64,000 bases of DNA from Streptomyces qinzhouensis (GTDB taxonomy: Bacteria > Actinomycetota > Actinomycetes > Streptomycetales > Streptomycetaceae), in contig NZ_CP042266.1 in the NCBI RefSeq assembly GCF_007856155.1, forward strand, positions 1,302,001 to 1,366,000, in the 5' to 3' direction. A program made the translations under genes and the position numbers. The notes beneath the pieces are model-generated. The model saw nothing but the letters and a program-made list of their open reading frames with translations, was not told the DNA's origin and searched no databases. Numbering within the stretch: position 1 is the stretch's first letter; the number at the start of each line of letters is the position of its first letter. Below, piece after piece: positions 42,971-52,221 of this stretch.

Positions 42971-43195
42971 TCAGCCGCGCCAGCAGCGGATCACGGTGCC
43001 GTTCTCGACCTCGAAGTTGATCCGGCCCCGCAGATACTCCAGGGTGATGATCGCGCCCGGTGGCAGGGACCGGACGGTGGTCCAGCCGCTCGCCCGGGCG
43101 CGGCGTTCGGCGGCGCCGGCGCTCAGACCGACATACGCCCCGGTGGAATCGTCCGGCTCTTCGGACGGATGCGGAACAGGTGCCATGCCTCCCAC
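42971..43195 (-). CDS. Small protein resembling I78-family peptidase inhibitors
   Basis: This 74-residue protein contains AYVGLSAGAAERRARASGW, then VRSLPPGAIITLEYLRGRINFEVEN and ends IRCWRG. This is the compact fold pattern of I78/potato-inhibitor-I-like small inhibitors. It has no signal peptide, so any target would be intracellular, which is unusual for a protease inhibitor. GTG 43195 has GGAG 9 nt upstream; an internal ATG (43186) is too close to its GGGAGG. The family call is by eye and moderate. Confidence 0.65.
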   Translation of the reverse strand: MGGMAPVPHPSEEPDDSTGAYVGLSAGAAERRARASGWTTVRSLPPGAIITLEYLRGRINFEVENGTVIRCWRG

Positions 43196-43510
43196 CGTAA
43201 GAGGCTCCGGACAAGAACAAAAGCCCGGCGCCGGACGGGCCCGCGGTACCGGCCGATCCCGTTCCCCGGATCCCCTTACCGGATCCCGTCACCGCCTGTG
43301 CTCGCGGCCGCCCCGGCCGTCCCGGCGCCATGCGTTCGACGGAAACCCGGCCCCTCCGAACGGCGCGTTCGACACCGCCTCCGGCAATTCCGTACGGATG
43401 GCCGATGACCGGGAATTGCGGTAAGAAATTGGCGGAACGGCAGCGGGGGTGAATTGCCGGGACCGCCGCCGCGTTCACGATTTCCTCACAGAATCCGGAA
43501 GCGGCCGGGC
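43196..43510. other. Intergenic region downstream of the WYL regulator gene
   Basis: I see no gene, hairpin of note or repeat in these 315 bp beyond short GGATCC/CCGG palindromes (around 43265-43290). The right end (43400-43500) is less GC-rich. Confidence 0.35.
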
Positions 43511-44467
43511 TCAGCCGACGGCGCGCCCCAGCCGGTCCCGCAGGACCCTGATGTGCTCGGCCAACTCCACCGGCTCGACCACCTCGAAGTCCACACCCAT
43601 CAGCATCACGTGGATCACCATCACATCCGGGCTGGTCGCCCCGGCGTGCAGCAGACAGTGGCCGTCGTCGACCGGCTCGACCACCCCGTCCGACGGCGAG
43701 AGCTGCTCCAGGGCGCGCTCGGCGGACATATGCAGCCTGATCACGGCCTTGGTGGCATAGGCGCGGATCGACACACCGCGGGACACATAGGCCGCCAGAT
43801 CCTCGGCGGGCGGCGGGCGCGGGGTGAAACGCGGCCCGTGGGGCGGGGTCGGCACGATCCGGTCGGCGCGGAAGGTGCGCCAGTCCTCCCGGTCGACGTC
43901 CCAGGCGACGAGGTACCAGCGGCGTTCGGTGCACACCAGCCGGTGCGGTTCGACGGTGCGCCGGGTGGCGGCACCGCCGTGGTCCTCGTAGCGGAACCGC
44001 AGCCGCTCGCTGTCCCGGCAGGCATGGGCGAGTTCGGTGAGGACCGAGGCGTCGAGCCGGGCGCCGGGGGTACGCAGCAGGGGCACGGTGACGGCGTTGA
44101 GGGCGCCGACCCGGCGCCGCAGCCGGTCCGGCAGCACCTGCTCCAGTTTGGCGAGGGCGCGTACGGAACTCTCCCCGATGCCCTCGATGCCCTGACCGGC
44201 CGCGGTGCGCAGCCCGACGGCGACGGCCACCGCCTCCTCGTCGTCGAGGAGCAGCGGCGGCAGCCGGGCACCGGCCCCCAGCTGGTAGCCGCCGCCGGTC
44301 CCCGGGCCGGCATGCACGGGATAGCCCAGCTCGCGCAGCCGGTCCACGTCCCGGCGGACCGTGCGCGAGGTGACACCGAGCCGCCGGGCCAGCTCGGCGC
44401 CGGACCACTGGCGGCGGGCCTGGAGCAGCGAGAGCAGTCGCAGCAGTCGTGCGGAGGTCTCCAACAT
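43511..44467 (-). CDS. HTH/WYL-domain transcriptional regulator
   Basis: This 318-residue protein has an N-terminal DeoR/HTH_11 winged helix (RLLRLLSLLQARRQWSGAEL, LGVTSRTVRRDVDRLRELGYPV) and a WYL domain (about 140-220) with EPHRLVCTERRWYLVAWDVDREDWRTFRADRI. The WYL core is thought to bind nucleic acid or nucleotide ligands. A WCX-type C-terminal domain follows. ATG 44467 is the start. Its neighbours on this strand (a GT4 gene upstream, a small inhibitor gene downstream) give no clue to its target. Confidence 0.9.
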   Translation of the reverse strand: MLETSARLLRLLSLLQARRQWSGAELARRLGVTSRTVRRDVDRLRELGYPVHAGPGTGGGYQLGAGARLPPLLLDDEEAVAVAVGLRTAAGQGIEGIGESSVRALAKLEQVLPDRLRRRVGALNAVTVPLLRTPGARLDASVLTELAHACRDSERLRFRYEDHGGAATRRTVEPHRLVCTERRWYLVAWDVDREDWRTFRADRIVPTPPHGPRFTPRPPPAEDLAAYVSRGVSIRAYATKAVIRLHMSAERALEQLSPSDGVVEPVDDGHCLLHAGATSPDVMVIHVMLMGVDFEVVEPVELAEHIRVLRDRLGRAVG

Positions 44468-44539
44468 GGCACGCAGTCTGCCAAGGATCGCGGACCGTTC
44501 CGGTCCGCGATCCCCGGCCGCCGGACCCCGCCGGGCGGC

Positions 44540-45823
44540 CTACCGGGCCCGGACCCGGCGCAGGGCCGTCGCGGCGAGGTGGCGCAGCGCGTAGTAACTT
44601 CCGTAGCACCCGCCGCGGAGCCGGTACGCCAGGTCCCGCAGGGCTCCGCCGGGACCCCGGGCCCCGGCGCGGGCCAGCAGTTCGGTGAAGACGGCCTCGT
44701 GGCGGGCGGCGATCGCGGCCGGGTCGAAGCGTCCGGACGCGGCCAGCGCCGCCGCCCCGGCCCGGCGGCGGCGTTCGTCGTCGCCGATCAGCTCCAGCAG
44801 CGCGGCCGCCACGGCGTCGGCGTCGCCGACGGGCACCAGCCTGCCGTCCACCCCGTCCTCGATGATCTCCCTGGGCCCGTTGGGGCAGTCGGTGGCGACC
44901 ACCGGCAGTCCGCACCGCATGGCCTCCACGATGGTCATCCCGAAGGCCTCCTTGGTGGAGGTCACGGCGGCGATCGACCCCTTGACCCACTCGGGTTCCA
45001 GCGGATGGACGTTGCCCATCAGGAAGACGTGGTCGCCCAGGTCCCGGTCGGCGATCAACCGGGTCAGGGCCGCGTGTTCGTCGCCGGTGGCATCACCGCC
45101 GCCGTAGATACGCAGCCGCCAGTCGGGCCGTGCGGCGACGACCTTCGCGAAGGCCTCGACCAGCAGGTCGAACCGCTTCACCCGGGTCAGCCGGCCGGCC
45201 GCGACGACGAATTTGGCCCGGCCGTCGGCGGGTGCCACGGCCGGACTCGGCACTCCGTTGGGTACGGCGTCGATCCGCACTCCGGGCAGCCTGAGCCGGG
45301 TCCGGTAGGAGCGGGCGTCGGCCTCGGTGACCGTGGTGATCGCGTCCAGCCGCGCATAGCGGTAGCCCAGTTCGCGGCGGAGGCGGTAGCCGTGGCCGTC
45401 GAGCGTGAGGTGCTCCTGCCCGACCCTGACCGTGCCGCGGGGGGCCTGCCGGGCGATATGGACATTGAGCCCGGGCCGGGTGCCGACGACGACATCCGCG
45501 TCGAGGCTCCGCAGATGGGCCCCGATCCGGGCGTCGGTGAGCCTGCTGTACTGCCGGTGCCGGCCGTCGCCGCGCGGGAACACCCGTGCGGGTCGGGCGT
45601 GTTCGGGGTCGCCGGCCGCGTACTCCGGGCTGTCCTTGCGGAGTTCCACGAGCGCGCGGAGGCCGACGCCCTTGGGCGCTCCCATCCGGGGCGTCTCGCG
45701 GTGGCGGAAGACCGAGACGATCTCGACCTCGTGCCGTTCGGCGAGCGCTTCGGCGAGCGTGAAGGTGGTACGGATCGTTCCCCCGATGCCGTACGCGTTG
45801 TGGAGCAGGAAGGAGATGCGCAT
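44540..45823 (-). CDS. Family 4 glycosyltransferase
   Basis: This 427-residue GT-B enzyme begins MRISFLLHNAYGIGGTIRTT (acceptor domain glycine loop). The donor domain has AGRLTRVKRFDLLVEAF and the EX7E motif in STKEAFGMTIVEAMRCGLPVVATD. The C-terminal 50 residues (YRLRGGCYGSYYALRHLAAT) are basic and amphipathic, likely touching the membrane. It probably makes a cell-surface glycan or teichoic-acid-like polymer using a nucleotide sugar. AGGA precedes the ATG closely. Confidence 0.9.
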   Translation of the reverse strand: MRISFLLHNAYGIGGTIRTTFTLAEALAERHEVEIVSVFRHRETPRMGAPKGVGLRALVELRKDSPEYAAGDPEHARPARVFPRGDGRHRQYSRLTDARIGAHLRSLDADVVVGTRPGLNVHIARQAPRGTVRVGQEHLTLDGHGYRLRRELGYRYARLDAITTVTEADARSYRTRLRLPGVRIDAVPNGVPSPAVAPADGRAKFVVAAGRLTRVKRFDLLVEAFAKVVAARPDWRLRIYGGGDATGDEHAALTRLIADRDLGDHVFLMGNVHPLEPEWVKGSIAAVTSTKEAFGMTIVEAMRCGLPVVATDCPNGPREIIEDGVDGRLVPVGDADAVAAALLELIGDDERRRRAGAAALAASGRFDPAAIAARHEAVFTELLARAGARGPGGALRDLAYRLRGGCYGSYYALRHLAATALRRVRAR

Positions 45824-46056
45824 ACGTCCTGGCGTCTCTCGTCATGAATGGTCGGATCATGAAGTGGTCGGACCAGACTCTACTGGCCGTCAGATGCCTT
45901 ACGGGACGGGGTCGCTGCCCGACCGGAGGGTCATACCGTTCCGGTGGCCGTCCGCGCGTGACCCCGGCCTGGATCGCCCGTTGAACCAGTGTGAGCCGGG
46001 AGCAGCCCGGCCCTGTGCGATCACGCATCAAGCACCATCAGGACGAGGAGCCATCC

Positions 46057-46851
46057 GTGCCCCGCATGCTCGATGTCAGCGCGGACGTACGCGCCGAGCT
46101 CGGCAACGAAGAAGCCGACCGGCTGGTCGCCGGCGACTCCGAGACCCCGGCCAGCTATGCCTGTGCCTCCTGCCGCACCCCGGGCGACCCCGAGCAGGAG
46201 CGGACCAGCACTCTGCTGTTCGTCGGCGAGGAGACGGCCGTCCTCGCCTTCGCCCATGCGACCTGCATTCCCTCGCAGGTCGTCCGGCTCGCCGAGGACC
46301 AGCTCGCGGGAGCCGTGGAATCCATCACCGGTACCGAGGAGCCCGCTGTGCCCATGACCACCGACCCCACCTCCCTGAACACCGCCCCCGGTCAGGCGGT
46401 GCTCGGCGTCACCAGCGGTCTGATCCTGGTCGACGGCGATCTGCACCCCGCCTTGGTGGTGGAGCCCACCGCGCCCATCGCCCGCCCGGGCACCACGGGA
46501 GAGGGCGGGGACGACTTCCTGACCCTGCTCATCGAACAGGGCTTCGTCCCGGTCCACGACGTCAACCAGCTGCCCGGCGCGCTCGACGGCTGGTCGGTGC
46601 TGCTCGCCATGGGCCGGCTGCACGCGATCCTCCAGCCGGGCGCGGTGGCCTGGTGGAAGGCGCACCAGCCGCTCCAGGTCACCGAGGGCTGGCGGGCCGC
46701 GGTCAACAAGTCCCACACGGTGCTGGTGTTCTGCGCCCCCGTCGGTTCGATCGGCCAGCAGCCGCGGGAGGACCTGCTGCGGGACGCGCTGGAGAAGGCG
46801 GCGGCGGGCGGGCGTCTGGTGGCCGCGGCGATGCCGCTGGCGGGTACGTGA
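46057..46851 (+). CDS. Conserved hypothetical protein (264 residues)
   Basis: GTG 46057 has GAGGAG 6 nt upstream. The N-terminal third carries CASCRTPGD and HATCIP, a spacing compatible with a small zinc-binding fold. The C-terminal part (FLTLLIEQGFVPVHDVNQLP, then WSVLLAMGRLHAILQPGAVAWWKAH) is well folded in appearance. It has no membrane or signal sequence. I do not recognise a family beyond a sense that it is common in Streptomyces. Confidence 0.75.
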   Translation: MPRMLDVSADVRAELGNEEADRLVAGDSETPASYACASCRTPGDPEQERTSTLLFVGEETAVLAFAHATCIPSQVVRLAEDQLAGAVESITGTEEPAVPMTTDPTSLNTAPGQAVLGVTSGLILVDGDLHPALVVEPTAPIARPGTTGEGGDDFLTLLIEQGFVPVHDVNQLPGALDGWSVLLAMGRLHAILQPGAVAWWKAHQPLQVTEGWRAAVNKSHTVLVFCAPVGSIGQQPREDLLRDALEKAAAGGRLVAAAMPLAGT

Positions 46852-47021
46852 TCCCGTCCTCCGTCGCCGGGTGACCTCCGGTCCCGTACGGGAACCTCAC
46901 CGGGGGGAGAGTGCCGTTCGGGTGCTCTCCCCCCGGCTCGTGCCCGCGGCCGCCCGCTGGACGGCCGGGTGGTTCCCGCGGCCCGGCAGTGACGGGCCGG
47001 GGTATGGATCGTTGCAGGTAC

Positions 47022-47330
47022 GTGCAGACATACGAGCCCACCCGCCAGCCGTATCCCAGCCCGATCCCCGGTATGCGCCCCGCGCACGAGGCAGCGGCGG
47101 GCTTCTCCCTGACGCCCATCTTCGACGCCCTGTACTCCGAGTACCGCCGGTCGTTCCGGGCCCTTCCCGGGGACCGGTCGGGCGAGGAGCACCTCGGCTT
47201 CCTCGCATTCTCCACCCAGGCCATGGCCCGGGGCGCGGGGCAGTTGCCGTACGCGGGCGCGGGCTGGCAGCCGTATCCCGTACGGCAGCATCCGGTGGCC
47301 CTGCCTCCGGGGCCGCGCCCCGGCCACTGA
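47022..47330 (+). CDS. Hypothetical protein (about 102 residues)
   Basis: The plausible body is YEPTRQPYPSPIPGMRPAHE, then FSLTPIFDALYSEYRRSFRALPGD and EEHLGFLAFSTQ. The helical middle and Pro-rich ends suggest a small conserved actinomycete protein. The start is uncertain: GTG 47022 has a weak AGG, and ATG 47004 has GGGG with only 1 nt spacing. The C-terminal 25 residues are Pro/Tyr-rich. It ends before a strong hairpin shared with der. Confidence 0.6.
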   Translation: MQTYEPTRQPYPSPIPGMRPAHEAAAGFSLTPIFDALYSEYRRSFRALPGDRSGEEHLGFLAFSTQAMARGAGQLPYAGAGWQPYPVRQHPVALPPGPRPGH

Positions 47331-47347
47331 CCGGAGGGGTACGAAGC

Positions 47348-47392
47348 GGCGCGCCGCCCCGGGCCGGGATCACCGGTCCGGGGCGGCGCGCC
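47348..47392. terminator. Bidirectional hairpin upstream of the der 3' end
   Basis: A perfect 15-bp stem, 47348-47362 with 47378-47392, flanks a 15-nt loop that can itself partly pair (CCGG..CCGG). It sits between the convergent hypothetical gene and der. Confidence 0.7.
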
Positions 47393-47415
47393 CGCGCCCG
47401 TACCCGCGGTAAGGG

Positions 47416-48864
47416 CTACTTCTTGCGGCCGCGCTTCTCGCGGACCCGCACCGAGATGTGCAGCGGGGTGCCCTCGAAGCCGAACTCCTCCCGCAGCCGG
47501 CGCTCCACGAAGCGGCGGTAGCCGTGCTCCAGGAAGCCGGAGGCGAAGAGGACAAACCGCGGCGGCTTGGTGCCCGCCTGGGTGCCGAAGAGGATCCGCG
47601 GCTGCTTGCCGCCCCGGATCGGATGCGGGTGGGACGCGACGATCTCGCCGAGGAAGGCGTTCAGCCGGCCGGTGGGGACCCGGGTCTCCCAGCCGGCGAG
47701 CGCGGTCTCGATCGCCGGGACCAGCTTCTCCATATGGCGGCCGGTGGTGGCGGAGACGTTCACCCGGGGCGCCCAGGCGATCTGGGCGAGCTCGGTCTCG
47801 ATCTCGCGCTCCAGGTAGTAGCGGCGCTCCTCGTCGAGGGTGTCCCACTTGTTGTACGCGATCACCATCGCGCGGCCCGCTTCGACGGCCATGGTGATGA
47901 TCCGCTGGTCCTGGACGCTGATGGACTCGCTGGCGTCGATCAGGACGACCGCGACCTCCGCCTTCTCCACGGCGGCTGCGGTGCGCAGGGATGCGTAGTA
48001 GTCGGCGCCCTCCTGGAGGTGGACCCGGCGGCGGATACCGGCGGTGTCGACGAACTTCCAGGTCACGCCGCCCAGCTCGATCAGCTCGTCGACCGGGTCC
48101 CGGGTGGTGCCGGCCATTTCGTTGACGACCACCCGCTCCTCGCCCGCGACCTTGTTGAGCAGGGACGACTTGCCGACGTTCGGACGGCCGATGAGGGCGA
48201 TCCGGCGCGGTCCGCCGACCGCCGAGCCGAAGGTCTGGGCGGGGGCGTCGGGCAGGACGTCGAGGACGGCGTCCAGCATGTCGCCGGTGCCGCGGCCGTG
48301 GAGCGCGGAGACCGGGTGCGGCTCGCCGAGGCCGAGCGCCCAGAGCATGGCCGCGTCGGCCTCGCCGCTGGGTCCGTCGACCTTGTTGGCGCAGAGCACC
48401 ACCGGCTTCCCGGACCGGCGCAGCAGTTTGACGACGGCCTCGTCGGTGTCGGTGGGGCCGACGGTGGCGTCCACGACGAAGACGACCGCGTCGGCGGCCT
48501 CGATGGCGAACTCGGCCTGGGCGGCGACGGAGGCGTCGATGCCGAGGACGTCCTGCTCCCAGCCGCCGGTGTCGACGAGCTTGAAGCGGCGGCCCGCCCA
48601 CTCGGCCTCGTAGGTGACGCGGTCGCGGGTGACGCCGGGCCGGTCCTCGACGACCGCCTCACGGCGGCCGATGATCCGGTTCACCAGGGTCGACTTGCCG
48701 ACATTGGGCCGGCCGACGACGGCGAGGACGGGCAGCGGGCCGTGACCGGCCTCGTCGATGGCTTCTTCGACGTCCTCGGCGTCGAAGCCCTCGACCGCGG
48801 CAAGCTCCATGAACTCCGCGTACTCGGCGTCGCCGAGCGCTCCGTGGTCGTGCTGGTCGTTCAT
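47416..48864 (-). CDS. der: Ribosome biogenesis GTPase Der (EngA)
   Basis: This 482-residue protein has the two tandem GTPase domains unique to Der. G1 motifs [12 protein letters not shown] (about 50) and [12 protein letters not shown] (about 225) are each followed by DTGGWE or DTAGIR (G3) and ANKVDG or YNKWDT (G4). A C-terminal KH-like domain follows ([14 protein letters not shown], then [28 protein letters not shown]) with a basic end. Der helps assemble the 50S subunit. The acidic N-terminal 45 residues are an actinobacterial extension. ATG 48864 has GAGGAAA 8 nt upstream. It lies 86 bp downstream of plsC in a cmk-plsC-der arrangement. Confidence 0.97.
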   Translation of the reverse strand: MNDQHDHGALGDAEYAEFMELAAVEGFDAEDVEEAIDEAGHGPLPVLAVVGRPNVGKSTLVNRIIGRREAVVEDRPGVTRDRVTYEAEWAGRRFKLVDTGGWEQDVLGIDASVAAQAEFAIEAADAVVFVVDATVGPTDTDEAVVKLLRRSGKPVVLCANKVDGPSGEADAAMLWALGLGEPHPVSALHGRGTGDMLDAVLDVLPDAPAQTFGSAVGGPRRIALIGRPNVGKSSLLNKVAGEERVVVNEMAGTTRDPVDELIELGGVTWKFVDTAGIRRRVHLQEGADYYASLRTAAAVEKAEVAVVLIDASESISVQDQRIITMAVEAGRAMVIAYNKWDTLDEERRYYLEREIETELAQIAWAPRVNVSATTGRHMEKLVPAIETALAGWETRVPTGRLNAFLGEIVASHPHPIRGGKQPRILFGTQAGTKPPRFVLFASGFLEHGYRRFVERRLREEFGFEGTPLHISVRVREKRGRKK

Positions 48865-48950
48865 GAAGTCCGTTTCCTCGTATCTCGACCGGACCGTGGT
48901 TCCCGGGGTCGGGTGGTCCGGATGTCCCGGATGATCCGGATGGTCAAGTC

Positions 48951-49634
48951 TTACCCGGTGCGCCCGGTGAGGCGCCTGGCGTTTTCCAGATGGGTGGTGA
49001 GCCGCTGCTGAATCCGTACCGTGGCCTGGTCCAGGGCGGTGCGGGTACGGCGGCCCGATCCGTCGCCGGCCTGGAAGGCATCGCCGAAGACGACGTCCAC
49101 CCGGCCGCGCAGCGGGGGCATCGCACTGATCAGCCGTCCGCGGCGCTCGGTGCTTCCCAGCACCGCCACCGGGACCACCGGGGCACCGGACCGTACCGCG
49201 AAGTACGCGAGACCGGCGCGCAGGGACGCGAAGTCGCCCTCGCCCCGGGTGCCCTCCGGGAAGATCCCCAGGACGTCGCCGCGCTCCAGGATCCCGAGGG
49301 CGTTGGTGACGGCGGTCCGGTCGGTGCCCGACCGGTCGACCTTGAGCTGACCGATGCCCAGCAGAAAGGGGTCCAGGGGGCCGACGAAGGCCTCCTTCTT
49401 GATCAGGAAGTGCACAGGCCTGGGCGCGGTCCCCATCAGCATGGGGCCGTCGACGGCATGGGAGTGGTTGACGGCGAGGATCACCGGCCCTGCGGCGGGG
49501 ACCCGCCAGGCGCCGAGCACCCGGGGGCGCCACAGCCCGTTCATCAGGCCGATGCCGATCAGGCGGCCGACGGCCGCGCCCGGGGCGGAGGGCAGGGTGA
49601 CCGCGCGGCCGCCCGGGGCCGAGGGGAGGGTCAC
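48951..49634 (-). CDS. plsC: 1-acyl-sn-glycerol-3-phosphate acyltransferase (PlsC family)
   Basis: This 227-residue acyltransferase has the HX4D motif in [13 protein letters not shown], the glycerol-phosphate-binding [11 protein letters not shown] and the VPVAVLGS block. It would acylate lysophosphatidate in phospholipid synthesis at the membrane. GTG 49634 overlaps the cmk stop (GTGA). The first 20 residues contain an 11-residue duplication (VTLPSAPG twice) from a 33-bp tandem repeat. An alternative start after the repeat cannot be excluded. Confidence 0.9.
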   Translation of the reverse strand: MTLPSAPGGRAVTLPSAPGAAVGRLIGIGLMNGLWRPRVLGAWRVPAAGPVILAVNHSHAVDGPMLMGTAPRPVHFLIKKEAFVGPLDPFLLGIGQLKVDRSGTDRTAVTNALGILERGDVLGIFPEGTRGEGDFASLRAGLAYFAVRSGAPVVPVAVLGSTERRGRLISAMPPLRGRVDVVFGDAFQAGDGSGRRTRTALDQATVRIQQRLTTHLENARRLTGRTG

Positions 49635-49643
49635 CGGGCGGCC
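49578..49643. repeat. 33-bp tandem duplication at the cmk/plsC junction
   Basis: Units 49578-49610 and 49611-49643 match at 29 of 33 positions. They encode the duplicated VTLPSAPG segment of PlsC, and the second unit spans the cmk stop codon. Confidence 0.75.
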
Positions 49644-50308
49644 GCCCGGCGCTCCTCGACGAGGGCCACCACCCGTTCGACGACCTGCTGGAGGGTCAGC
49701 TCGGTGGTGTCGACCTCGACCGCGTCGGCGGCCATCGCCAGCGGGGACGTGGCCCGGCCGGAGTCGGCCGCGTCCCGCTTGACCAGCGCCTGCCGGGTGG
49801 CCTCGACATCGGCGCCGGCCAGCTCCCCGGCGCGGCGGGCGGCGCGGGCCTCGGGCGAGGCGGTGAGGAAGATCTTGAGATGGGCGTCGGGAAGGACGGT
49901 GGTGCCGATGTCCCGGCCCTCGACGACGATCCCGCCCTCCGCGGCGGCGGCGATGGCCCGCTGGAGGCCGGTGATCCGGGTCCGGACATCGGGCACCGCG
50001 CTCACGGCGCTGACCTGGGCGGACACCTCGGAGGTACGGATGGGCGCGGAGACGTCCTCGCCGTCCACGGTGATCGTGGGACCGGCCGGGTCGGTGCCGG
50101 AGACGATCGCGGGCTTGTCCGAGGCCGTGGCGATCGCGGCGGGGTCGGCGGTGTCCACTCCGTTGGTGATCATCCACCAGGTGATCGCGCGGTACTGCGC
50201 GCCGGTGTCGAGGTAGCGCAGCCCCAGGGCGGCGGCCACCGCCTTGGACGTGCTCGACTTGCCGGTGCCGGCGGGGCCGTCGATGGCAACGATCACGGCG
50301 GATTCCAC
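49631..50308 (-). CDS. cmk: Cytidylate kinase
   Basis: This 225-residue NMP kinase has P-loop [18 protein letters not shown], the substrate segment [17 protein letters not shown], and [22 protein letters not shown] with the LID region that follows (ARAARRAGE). It phosphorylates CMP and dCMP. Possible starts are GTG 50308 (AAAGG 11 nt upstream) or GTG 50320; 50308 gives the usual length. It is the first gene of cmk-plsC-der. Confidence 0.96.
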   Translation of the reverse strand: MESAVIVAIDGPAGTGKSSTSKAVAAALGLRYLDTGAQYRAITWWMITNGVDTADPAAIATASDKPAIVSGTDPAGPTITVDGEDVSAPIRTSEVSAQVSAVSAVPDVRTRITGLQRAIAAAAEGGIVVEGRDIGTTVLPDAHLKIFLTASPEARAARRAGELAGADVEATRQALVKRDAADSGRATSPLAMAADAVEVDTTELTLQQVVERVVALVEERRAAAR

Positions 50309-50501
50309 GGTGTCGGACACCTTTCGTTCTGGGTTTCCCGCGGGGCGGGGCGGCCTTCCCGCGGGGCGGGGACGGCGGACTCCGCTGGCGGGAGTCCCGT
50401 ACCAGGTTACCGACTGCCGGACCCTGCCCACGCCCGCGCCGACCTGCACCGGGCCGGACGGCCCCGGCCCGGGAGGAGCGCAGGTCAGGGCGGAGTACGG
50501 G

Positions 50502-51587
50502 TCAGGGACGGACCGACCAGCCGCGCTCGCGCAGGGAGGCGCCGAGGGCGGTGACCGCCGCGGGTTCCACCATCAGTTGCACCAGGCCCGCCTGCTGGCC
50601 GGTGGCGTGCTCGATCCGGACGTCCTCGATATTGACGCCCGCCCGTCCGGCGTCGGCGAAGATCCGGGCCAGTTCGCCGGGCCGGTCGCTGATCAGGACG
50701 GCGACGACCTCGTACGCGGCCGGGCCCGCGCCGTGCTTGCCCGGGACCCTGGCCCGTCCCGCGTTGCCGCGCCGCAGTACGTCCTCGATACCCGAGACCC
50801 CTTCGCGCCGCTCACCGGCCTCGGCGGAGGTCAGCGCCCGCAGCGCCCGGACCGTCTCGTCGAGGTCGGCGGCGATGGCCGAGAGCACCTCGGCGACCGG
50901 CCCGGGGTTGGCGGAGAGGATGTCCACCCACATCCGGGGGTCGGACGCGGCGATCCGGGTGACATCGCGGATGCCCTGCCCGCAGAGCCGTACGGCGGTC
51001 TCGTCGGCCTCCCGGAGCCGGGCGGCGACCATCGACGACACCAGCTGGGGGGTGTGGGAGACCAGCGCGACGGCCCGGTCGTGGGCATCGGCGTCCATGA
51101 CGACGGGGACGGCCCGGCACAGGGCGACGAGTTCCAGGGCGAGGTTGAGGACCTCGGTGTCGGTGTCCCGGGTGGGGGTGAGGACCCAGGGGCTGCCCTC
51201 GAAGAGGTCGGCGCTCGCGGCCAGCGGGCCCGAGCGCTCCTTGCCCGCCATCGGATGCGTACCGATATAGCCGGAGAGGTCGAGGCCGAGGGCTTCCAGT
51301 TCGCGGCGGGGCCCGCCCTTGACGCTGGCGACGTCGAGGTAGCCGCGGGCGAGCCCGGACTCCATGGCCGCGGCCAGCGCCCCGGCGACCCTGGCGGGGG
51401 GTACGGCGACGATCGCGAGGTCGACGGGGCCCTCCGGGGGCTCCTCGGTGCCCGCGCCGAGGGCGGTGGCGGTACGGACCCGTTCGGCGTCGTGGTCCAC
51501 CAGATGGACCACGACGCCGCGGCCCGCGAGGGCGAGGGCGGCGGAGGTACCGATCAGTCCGGTTCCGATGACGGCGGCGGTTCTCAC
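50502..51587 (-). CDS. tyrA: Prephenate dehydrogenase
   Basis: This 361-residue enzyme has a Rossmann NAD(P) loop AVIGTGLIGTSAALAL at the start, THPMAGKERSGP (active-site His and Lys region) and DAHDRAVALVSHTPQLVSS. A C-terminal ACT domain (VAVLISDRPGELARIFADAG) suggests feedback control by tyrosine. It converts prephenate to 4-hydroxyphenylpyruvate. GTG 51587 overlaps the aroH stop (GTGA). The 193 bp to cmk hold no gene. Confidence 0.95.
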   Translation of the reverse strand: MRTAAVIGTGLIGTSAALALAGRGVVVHLVDHDAERVRTATALGAGTEEPPEGPVDLAIVAVPPARVAGALAAAMESGLARGYLDVASVKGGPRRELEALGLDLSGYIGTHPMAGKERSGPLAASADLFEGSPWVLTPTRDTDTEVLNLALELVALCRAVPVVMDADAHDRAVALVSHTPQLVSSMVAARLREADETAVRLCGQGIRDVTRIAASDPRMWVDILSANPGPVAEVLSAIAADLDETVRALRALTSAEAGERREGVSGIEDVLRRGNAGRARVPGKHGAGPAAYEVVAVLISDRPGELARIFADAGRAGVNIEDVRIEHATGQQAGLVQLMVEPAAVTALGASLRERGWSVRP

Positions 51588-51946
51588 TGGGCGATGTCCT
51601 TGCGCAGGGCGGCGGCGGTGCCGAGGTACACATGGGTGACGGCGGACCGGTCGAGGCCGGTTTCCGCGTGGGCCAGAATCCGGACGACCCGGGGCATGGC
51701 ACCCTCGACATCCATTTCCTGGGCGCATATGAGCGGAACGTCCGTGATGCCGAGGCGGCGGGCGGCGGCGGCCGGGAAGGCGCTGCGCAGATCGGGGGTC
51801 GCGGTGAACCAGACGCTGATCAGTGCGTCGGCGGTGAGGGCGTTGCGCTCCAGTACGGCGGTGAGCAGCTCGCCGACCCGCTCGCCCATATGCTCCGCGT
51901 CGTCCCGTTCCAGCTGGACGGCCCCGCGGACCGCTCGTACCGCCAC
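51584..51946 (-). CDS. aroH: Monofunctional chorismate mutase (AroH type)
   Basis: This 120-residue protein matches the Bacillus-type AroH fold: VRAVRGAVQLERDDAEHM, LLTAVLERNALTADALISVWFTATPDL, and VPLICAQEMDVEGAMPRVVRILAH with the active-site Arg/Glu/Tyr set. It converts chorismate to prephenate, the substrate of the adjacent TyrA. GTG 51946 has GGAGAG about 7 nt upstream and gives the family length; an ATG 27 bp earlier is less likely. Confidence 0.93.
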   Translation of the reverse strand: MAVRAVRGAVQLERDDAEHMGERVGELLTAVLERNALTADALISVWFTATPDLRSAFPAAAARRLGITDVPLICAQEMDVEGAMPRVVRILAHAETGLDRSAVTHVYLGTAAALRKDIAQ

Positions 51947-52221
51947 GTCCGTACTCTCCTGCCTGATGCACATCTGTTCCTGACGGCCAGCCTAACCAGC
52001 CGGGCGGGGACGGCAGCACGGCGGCCGGTGGGCGAGACGGCCGTCCGGTCCGTTACGGGAAGGGCCGGTACCGGCATGTCCGGTCCACCGCGGCGGGTGG
52101 CGGCGATGAGCCGGCCGCCCCGATCACGGTCACCGGAGACGCCGTCCCGCTCCCCTGAGCCGACCGCGGGATCCGGGCCTCCCCCCGGGCGCCGCGGGGC
52201 CCTGGCCCTACGCTTGCCGCC

